A stretch of 64,000 nt of DNA from positions 1 to 64,000 of the forward strand of contig NZ_SDPN01000002.1 of the NCBI RefSeq assembly GCF_004134825.1, written 5' to 3'. This stretch comes from Agromyces albus. GTDB lineage: Bacteria > Actinomycetota > Actinomycetes > Actinomycetales > Microbacteriaceae. Shown here piece by piece: positions 59,027-64,000 of this stretch; the stretch's first letter is position 1, and each line of letters starts with the position of its first letter. The notes beneath the pieces were generated by a model. That model had not been told where the DNA came from and ran no database searches. It saw only the letters and a program-made list of their open reading frames with translations. The translations under genes and the position numbers were made by a program.

Positions 59027-59935
59027 TCAGTCGGTTCGCCGGATCCAGTCGAGGGTGAGGTTCGCGACGGTGTCGGGTGCGTCGTCTGGGAGCAGTTTCC
59101 CTGCGTCGTCGACGAAGGCGAATTCGACGTGGTCGGCGAACCGCTCCGGGTTCGGGCAGAGGTGGCGTACGAGTGGCTCGTTGAACCGGGTGTCGGCCCG
59201 GCCGAAGGCGAGGAGTGTCGGAACGGTCAGGTGCCTCCGTTTGTACACGCCCCGACTCAGCCGCATCGACTCGGGGATCACCATGCCGCGGTACAGCGCG
59301 CGCACCGCCTGGTCGATGCCGGAACGTTGCATGGGCGCGAGGTGGGCGTCGATGGTCGCTTCCGGCGTGGGCTTCGCGGTGTACTGATCGGCCCACACGC
59401 CCCGGAGCGAGTCTCCCGGGTGATGCCAGATCAGGTGCGGCATGTGCCGGAACGCCGCAATGAGTTTGGGGCTGAACGAGATGAACCCGGGCGGCACCGA
59501 GAGCTGTACCGCTCGCCGCACACGATTGGGGTGGGTGTAGGCGAGCTGCATCGCGGTGATCGCGCCCATGTCGTGGCTGACGACGTGTGCGCGGTCGATG
59601 CCGAGAGCCTCGAAGATGGCAAGAAGGTCGTGGAGTCTCGTTTCACGCTCGATGCCGGGGTCGTCGGCTTCGGTCCATCCTGCACCGCGAAGGTCAGGGC
59701 AGATCACGCGGTAGCCATGCTCGGCGATCAGGGGTGCGACCTGGTGCCACTGCCACCAGTGCTGCGGGAAACCGTGCAGCAGCACGATGGGTTCTCCGTC
59801 GCCCACGATGGCGACGTGTTGGCGCAGGCCCGGCGTCTCGACCAAGAGGTGATCGAAGCCGGATGCATCAGGCAGTGGCGGCACCCAATTCGCGGTCTCA
59901 GCAGAGGAAACGCGGTGAGGTTCAAATGCACGCAT
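59027..59935 (-). CDS. Alpha/beta hydrolase, epoxide hydrolase-like
   Basis: 302 residues. The HGFPQHWWQW oxyanion loop, the DLRGAGWTEADD turn, the nucleophile aspartate in HVVSHDMGAITAMQLAY and the acid/His region near AFGRADTRF and FADHVEFAFVDDAGKLLPDD match epoxide hydrolases and haloacetate or haloalkane dehalogenases, which use Asp instead of Ser. Substrate not assignable. It is followed by its probable repressor gene and controlled by operator 2. Confidence 0.92.
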   Translation of the reverse strand: MRAFEPHRVSSAETANWVPPLPDASGFDHLLVETPGLRQHVAIVGDGEPIVLLHGFPQHWWQWHQVAPLIAEHGYRVICPDLRGAGWTEADDPGIERETRLHDLLAIFEALGIDRAHVVSHDMGAITAMQLAYTHPNRVRRAVQLSVPPGFISFSPKLIAAFRHMPHLIWHHPGDSLRGVWADQYTAKPTPEATIDAHLAPMQRSGIDQAVRALYRGMVIPESMRLSRGVYKRRHLTVPTLLAFGRADTRFNEPLVRHLCPNPERFADHVEFAFVDDAGKLLPDDAPDTVANLTLDWIRRTD

Positions 59936-59962
59936 GACGGCTCCTTGGTGTCTGCGTTCGAA

Positions 59963-59978
59963 TACTATGTTTATAGTA
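59963..59978. promoter_or_regulatory. TetR operator 2, TACTAT-GTTT-ATAGTA
   Basis: Same arms and 4-base spacer as operator 1, 28 bp before the hydrolase start; one arm is the -10 hexamer. Confidence 0.75.
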
Positions 59979-60001
59979 GACGCGCGCGGGGAAGGTGTCT
60001 A
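59973..60001 (-). promoter_or_regulatory. Promoter of the epoxide hydrolase-like gene
   Basis: On the minus strand, TAGACA (59996-60001), 17-base spacer, TACTAT (59973-59978). The -10 coincides with an arm of TetR operator 2. Confidence 0.6.
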
Positions 60002-60095
60002 TGGCCGCTACCAAGTGGCTGCACGACACGGTGCCGGATGTCGCGGGCGCGCCGGCCCCTTGCCGGCACGCGCGGCGACCTGGGATCGTCGAACG

Positions 60096-60824
60096 ATGAC
60101 CGTGTGGATCGGGACATCCGGGTGGAGCTTCGGCCACTGGGACGGCGTGCTGTACGAGCCCGGCCTGCCGCCGTCGCAGCGGCTGGCGCGCTACGTCGAG
60201 TCGTTCCGTACTGTCGAGCTCAACGCGTCGTACTACCGATGGCCGCCGGATCGCACGTTTGCGAGCTGGCGACGGCGCCTGCCCGAGGGGTTCGCGATGT
60301 CGGTGAAGGCGCCTCGCGGGCTCACCCACGCCAAGCGGCTCTACGCTCCCGAGGCGTGGATCCGTCGCGTCGCCGCTTCGTGGCACGAGCTCGGCGAGCG
60401 GCGGGCGGTGCTGCTCGTCCAGCTTCCGCCATCGCTGGCACGGGATGACGCGCGGCTCGACTACTTTCTCGCCGACATCCCGGAGTGGATGCGGGTGGCG
60501 GTCGAGTTCCGCCACGAGAGCTGGCATGTCGAGCCGGTCTTCGAACTGCTCGCCCGGCACGGCGCCGCGTACTGCGTGATGAGTGGCGCGAACCTGCCGT
60601 GCGTGCTCCGCACGACCGCCGGGCTCGTCTACGTGCGACTGCACGGACCCGACCACGACCACCTCTACGGCGGCTCCTATTCCGACGCCGATCTGGGCTG
60701 GTGGGCGGACCGCATTCGCGAGTGGGCAGGAAGCGGTCGCGACGTCTACGCCTACTTCAACAACGACGGCGGCGGCAACGCCGTGCGCAACGCGTGGCGG
60801 TTGCGGCAGTTCGTGGACGAGTGA
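60096..60824 (+). CDS. DUF72 family protein
   Basis: 242 residues. DUF72 TIM-barrel features: VWIGTSGWSFGHWDGVLYEP, VELNASYYRWPPDRTFASWR, FAMSVKAPRGLTHAKRLYAP, VAVEFRHESWHVEPVFELLA, VYVRLHGPDHDHLYGGSYSD, DVYAYFNNDGGGNAVRNAWR. The function is unknown although the fold is widespread. ATG 60096 starts the family N-terminus; the frame is open further upstream without homology-like sequence. Confidence 0.94.
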   Translation: MTVWIGTSGWSFGHWDGVLYEPGLPPSQRLARYVESFRTVELNASYYRWPPDRTFASWRRRLPEGFAMSVKAPRGLTHAKRLYAPEAWIRRVAASWHELGERRAVLLVQLPPSLARDDARLDYFLADIPEWMRVAVEFRHESWHVEPVFELLARHGAAYCVMSGANLPCVLRTTAGLVYVRLHGPDHDHLYGGSYSDADLGWWADRIREWAGSGRDVYAYFNNDGGGNAVRNAWRLRQFVDE

Positions 60825-60868
60825 CATCCGACCCCGACGCTGCGGTTCGGCCTCGGCGATCGGGTGAA

Positions 60869-61453
60869 TCAGGCCGGGTCGATCCGCAGCACCGTCGCCG
60901 ACTCGCCGACGGTGAGGTCGTCGATGACGCGGATGCTGCGCGCGAGCTCGTCGACGGCTCCGATTACGGTGCCGAACCGCTCGCGATTGCTGCACACGGC
61001 CGTCACGCTCACGAAGTGCGAGCCGAGGTCCCAGGTGTAGGTGGCGAACGGCGGGCGACCGCCCGGCGGAAGCGGCATCGCGAGCTTCTCGCCGACGCCG
61101 AGGTAGGTGCCGCGGAACTCCTCGGTGTCGTTATACTCGATCGGCATCGATGCGCGGGCGATCCGCAATTCCGGTGTCGCGGCCTGCACCTGGGCCATCA
61201 CCGTGAGCAGATCAGCCGCTTTCCAGACCCAGACGAGTACCCGGCCGGCCGCTTTGCGCATCAGGAGCGGAACGGCCTGACTCAACGCCCAGGCGGCGAA
61301 GCCGCCCCCGCTCGACGGCGCCGCGTCGGGGCCCTTCGCCTGCGCCAGCAGCATCCCGATTGCCGCCTTGCGGTGGCGGCGACCGCGGAATCCGAGGGAA
61401 TCCGTAACGGGCACCCACTTGGATCGATCGGGCTCTGCATGAAGTCGGGGCAC
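60869..61453 (-). CDS. Hypothetical protein, 194 residues
   Basis: Reads as a real protein but the family is not recognised. The N-terminus (about 1-50) is basic and disordered (RSKWVPVTDSLGFRGRRHRK), followed by an amphipathic region, then MPIEYNDTEEFRGTYLGVGE, FATYTWDLGSHFVSVTAVCS and DLTVGESATVLRIDPA. The start is GTG 61453. It lies 49 bp after the sigma factor gene on the same strand and might be cotranscribed with the sigma cassette. Confidence 0.6.
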   Translation of the reverse strand: MPRLHAEPDRSKWVPVTDSLGFRGRRHRKAAIGMLLAQAKGPDAAPSSGGGFAAWALSQAVPLLMRKAAGRVLVWVWKAADLLTVMAQVQAATPELRIARASMPIEYNDTEEFRGTYLGVGEKLAMPLPPGGRPPFATYTWDLGSHFVSVTAVCSNRERFGTVIGAVDELARSIRVIDDLTVGESATVLRIDPA

Positions 61454-61502
61454 GCTTCCAGCCTACGAGCCGATGCGACGGATGCCTCGACGCAGTCGGC
61501 GC

Positions 61503-62735
61503 TCAGCCGGGGTCGTCGCGGCGCCGTGACAGATAGGCGGTCTCGGCGGTGTTGCCCGCAAGCGCGATGGCCCTGTCGTAGGCGGCGCGCGCCTCCTCGC
61601 GGCGCCCAAGCCTGCGCAGCAGCTCAGCGCGGGTGACGTGGAAGGCGTGATATCCGTTCAGCGCGTCGCCGAGGCGATCGATGATCGCCAGCGCGACATC
61701 CGCACCATCGAGTTCAGCGACCGCGATGGCCCGGTTGAGGGCGACGATCGGCGAGGGGTCGAGGCGCACCAGCTGGTCGTAGAGGGCGACGACCTGCGAC
61801 CAGTCGGTGTCGCGGGCGTCTCGCGCGTCGGTGTGCACGGCGTTGATCGCGGCAAGCAGCTGGTAGCGACCGGGAGCGACCCCGGAATCCAGGCGCTCGC
61901 GCACGAGCCGATGCCCCTCCTCGATCAGCGCGGCATCCCAGGCGCCTCGGTCCTGCTCGCCGAGGGGCACGAGCTCGCCCTCCGCGGAGACGCGGGCGGG
62001 GCGACGAGCCTCGGTGAGCAGCATCAGTGCCAGCAGACCGGCCACCTCGCCGTCGTCGGGGAGCAGCTCGCGGATCAGTCGCGTCAGCCGGATCGCCTCG
62101 GCGGTGAGATCGGCGCGCACGGGGTCGGTGTCGGGGCCGGTCGCGAGGTAGCCCTCGTTGAAGACGAGGAACAGCACGGCGAGCACGCCCGTGATGCGCG
62201 CCGGCAGATCCTGTGCCGACGGCACTCGGTAGGGGATGCCGGCGGCCGCGATCTTGCCCTTCGCGCGAGTGATCCGCTGCCCAATCGCGCTCTCCTGCAC
62301 GAGAAAGCCGCGCGCGATCTCGGGTACCGTCAGGCCTCCGACGAGGCGCAGCGTCAGCGCCATCCGTGCCTCCATCGCCAGGGCCGGGTGACAGCAGGTG
62401 AAGATGAGCCGAAGCCGATCGTCGTCGATGGCGCCGAGCGGCTCGGGCGGGGCGTCATCCGTCAGCATCAGCGCCTCCCTGTGCTTGTCGTGGCGTTTGT
62501 TCTCGCGCCGGATCCGGTCGATCGCCTTGCGATTGGCGGTCGTGGTGAGCCACGCGCCGGGGTTGGGCGGCACGCCGTCGGCCGGCCACCGCTCGACCGC
62601 GGTCGCGAATGCCTCGGCCGCCGCCTCTTCGGCGATATCGAGGTCACCGAAGCGTTTGGCGAGCGAGGCGACCACCCGCGCCCACTCTTCGTGATGGGCA
62701 CGGGTGATCGCTGCGCGAGCGTCGACCAAGCTCAC
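61503..62735 (-). CDS. ECF sigma factor with C-terminal helical domain (ECF42 type, DUF6596)
   Basis: 410 residues. Region 2: FGDLDIAEEAAAEAFATAVE, GVPPNPGAWLTTTANRKAID, RLRLIFTCCHPALAMEARMA. Region 4: LTVPEIARGFLVQESAIGQR. The DUF6596/TPR-like domain follows (VLAVLFLVFNEGYLATG, VPLGEQDRGAWDAALIEEGH, VALYDQLVRLDPSPIVALNR). It is a better-conserved paralogue of the sigma gene at 22790. GTG 62735 overlaps the YCII stop (GTGA). Confidence 0.94.
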   Translation of the reverse strand: MSLVDARAAITRAHHEEWARVVASLAKRFGDLDIAEEAAAEAFATAVERWPADGVPPNPGAWLTTTANRKAIDRIRRENKRHDKHREALMLTDDAPPEPLGAIDDDRLRLIFTCCHPALAMEARMALTLRLVGGLTVPEIARGFLVQESAIGQRITRAKGKIAAAGIPYRVPSAQDLPARITGVLAVLFLVFNEGYLATGPDTDPVRADLTAEAIRLTRLIRELLPDDGEVAGLLALMLLTEARRPARVSAEGELVPLGEQDRGAWDAALIEEGHRLVRERLDSGVAPGRYQLLAAINAVHTDARDARDTDWSQVVALYDQLVRLDPSPIVALNRAIAVAELDGADVALAIIDRLGDALNGYHAFHVTRAELLRRLGRREEARAAYDRAIALAGNTAETAYLSRRRDDPG

Positions 62736-63061
62736 ACGTCCAGGATCGGGCGCACCTCGAGGCGACGATTGCAGGCCTTCGACCCATCGGCCATGAGCTC
62801 GAGCGCGACATCGAGGTCGGGGGCGTCGATGATCCAGAACCCGGCCATGTGCTCCTTCGCCTCGATGAAGGGCCCGTCGGTGAACACCGGCTCCTCACCT
62901 CGTCCGTCGATGACGGTCGAGGTGCTGGGGTCGGCGAGGCCGGCCGCGAAGACCCAGTGGCCACCGGCCCGGAGGCGGTTGTTGAACTCGTCGATCGCTC
63001 GCGCCTCTTCCGCGGTGCCGGAGTTGGACTTGTCGTGGATCACGGAAACGAGGTACTGCAT
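62732..63061 (-). CDS. YCII/DGPF domain protein
   Basis: 109 residues: MQYLVSVIHDKSNSGTAEEA, PVFTDGPFIEAKEHMAGFWI, DAPDLDVALELMADG. The DGPF signature is intact. It is coupled to the sigma gene by GTGA and lies 50 bp after a RibD-like gene, the same order as at 22790-25014. It may sense or convert a small molecule that controls the sigma factor (inference). Confidence 0.93.
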   Translation of the reverse strand: MQYLVSVIHDKSNSGTAEEARAIDEFNNRLRAGGHWVFAAGLADPSTSTVIDGRGEEPVFTDGPFIEAKEHMAGFWIIDAPDLDVALELMADGSKACNRRLEVRPILDV

Positions 63062-63111
63062 CTCACACCTCCAGGATGTGGTTCACGGACATACTCCACG
63101 AGTGCTGCCTG

Positions 63112-63717
63112 CTACGCATGCTGCGGGCGCCCATCAGGCCGGTAGGTCTTCACCGTGATGCCGGTCGGGAACGTGCGCGATTCCACCAGTTCGAGGGCGA
63201 CGTCTCTGCCCGCGTCGGGGAACAGCCGCGTGCCCGCGCCGACGATCACCGGGAAGACGATGAGCGTCATCTCGTCGACGAGCTCGTGTTCGAGCAGCCA
63301 GCGGATCAGCTGGCCGCTGCCGTGCACCTGCAGCTCGCCGCCCGGCTTGGCCTTCAGCTCGCGGATCGCCGTCTCGAGGTCTCCGGAGAGCACGGTCGTC
63401 TCCGCCCACTGCGGATCGGTGATCGTGTTCGATGCGACGAACTTCGGGCGCGAGTTCAACGAGCTCACGAACGGATCGTCGACGTCGTCTTTGCGCACCC
63501 CGCCCCAGTACCCGGCGAAGAGCTCATACGTGCGCCGCCCGAACAGGAACGCGTCGGCGCGCTGGTAGAACTCGCCGATGTAGCCGGTCGACTCCTCGTC
63601 TCCCAGCGGCAGCGCCCACCCGCCTCGGTCGAATCCGGGGTCGAACACCGGATTGTTCCCACCATTCGCCTGCATCACGCCGTCGACGGTGATCTGGGTG
63701 TTGGTGACCAGCTTCAT
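63112..63717 (-). CDS. RibD C-terminal/dihydrofolate reductase-like protein
   Basis: 201 residues: MKLVTNTQITVDGVMQANGG, AFLFGRRTYELFAGYWGGVR, FVASNTITDPQWAETTVLSG, LQVHGSGQLIRWLLEHELVD, FPVIVGAGTRLFPDAG. It is the closest relative of the 24436 protein in this window, including the GGWALP phrase. It is first gene of the second sigma cassette. Confidence 0.93.
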   Translation of the reverse strand: MKLVTNTQITVDGVMQANGGNNPVFDPGFDRGGWALPLGDEESTGYIGEFYQRADAFLFGRRTYELFAGYWGGVRKDDVDDPFVSSLNSRPKFVASNTITDPQWAETTVLSGDLETAIRELKAKPGGELQVHGSGQLIRWLLEHELVDEMTLIVFPVIVGAGTRLFPDAGRDVALELVESRTFPTGITVKTYRPDGRPQHA

Positions 63718-63921
63718 TATCGTGATCCCTTCTCGGTGCCCCTCGCGGGCAACCTCTCACCCTTGCTACGAACGAGGTCGGCTCGATCCGACACCGCGTG
63801 CGAAAAACTCTTGACGTGTCGACCCGGTTGAGGGATGGTGCGCGAGCGGGCGGCATCCGTAGGCTGAACTGCACCGACGGGCACGAAGTCGCCCGTCCCT
63901 CGCCGGGGTGGGGGAGCGACG

Positions 63922-64000
63922 ATGCTGGACTGGTTCTACGACACGAGCATCCTGATCACGCTGCCGTTGTTCGTGGGCGGGTTCGTCGTGGTCTCCTGCC
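63922..64000 (+). CDS. N-terminus of a membrane protein (cut by the window edge)
   Basis: 26 codons from ATG 63922: MLDWFYDTSILITLPLFVGG followed by a hydrophobic run. GGGGGAG lies upstream. The start of a transmembrane protein, possibly a DUF4239/bestrophin-like one, but too short to assign. The 204-bp gap before it shows no other gene. Confidence 0.5.
   Translation, partial: MLDWFYDTSILITLPLFVGGFVVVSC

Overview
The window is a high-GC (about 70%) chromosome segment with dense, short-spaced genes, frequent GTG and TTG starts and abundant GGATGCC/GGCATCC words. Together with DUF222-HNH genes, ECF sigma factors carrying C-terminal extensions and an F420-type reductase, this points to an actinobacterium, most likely of the Microbacteriaceae (Agromyces-like). 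The assignment rests on style and gene content only. No rRNA, tRNA, CRISPR array, phage or intact insertion sequence was seen.

Left part (1-9.4 kb): a thiamine-diphosphate enzyme cut by the window edge, a quinone oxidoreductase, a decayed stretch with a DUF1877-like gene, a DUF222-HNH gene, and a 1532-residue secreted enzyme with two GH43 and two LamG modules behind a LacI-type operator. Then (9.4-15.9 kb, minus strand) comes one tightly overlapping six-gene unit: CstA carbon-starvation/pyruvate permease, YbdD-like peptide, LytS-type kinase, LytTR regulator, DUF485 peptide and a sodium:monocarboxylate symporter. This looks like a self-contained pyruvate/acetate sensing and uptake system.

16-30 kb: Nudix hydrolase, multicopper oxidase with a membrane partner, a NarL-type two-component pair, a lipoprotein closed by a very strong hairpin, an ECF sigma/YCII/RibD-like cassette, an aldo-keto reductase, an acetolactate decarboxylase and an ABC-F ATPase. 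30-40 kb: a PadR-controlled vanillate O-demethylase operon with a matched operator pair, an ECF41-type sigma factor with a winged-helix partner, an acyl-CoA dehydrogenase, an APH-fold kinase and a DUF2975-XRE pair.

40-47 kb: an alpha-galactoside utilisation operon (two permeases, binding lipoprotein, GH36 alpha-galactosidase, ROK regulator). 47-54 kb: a run of small regulator/target units: MFS-SRPBCC-ArsR behind a twin operator, NmrA-like reductase divergent from AraC, and Lrp divergent from LysE. 54-64 kb: small enzymes and unknowns, a catalytically dead serine-recombinase-like protein, a broken MazEF-type toxin-antitoxin pair, a TetR/epoxide-hydrolase unit with two matching operators, a DUF72 protein and a second sigma/YCII/RibD-like cassette.

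The most informative non-coding signals are four repressor-operator sets readable from sequence: PadR, ArsR and TetR sites, each present twice, and a lac-like site. There is also a set of -10 boxes placed 6-7 bases before the start codon, which suggests leaderless mRNAs.
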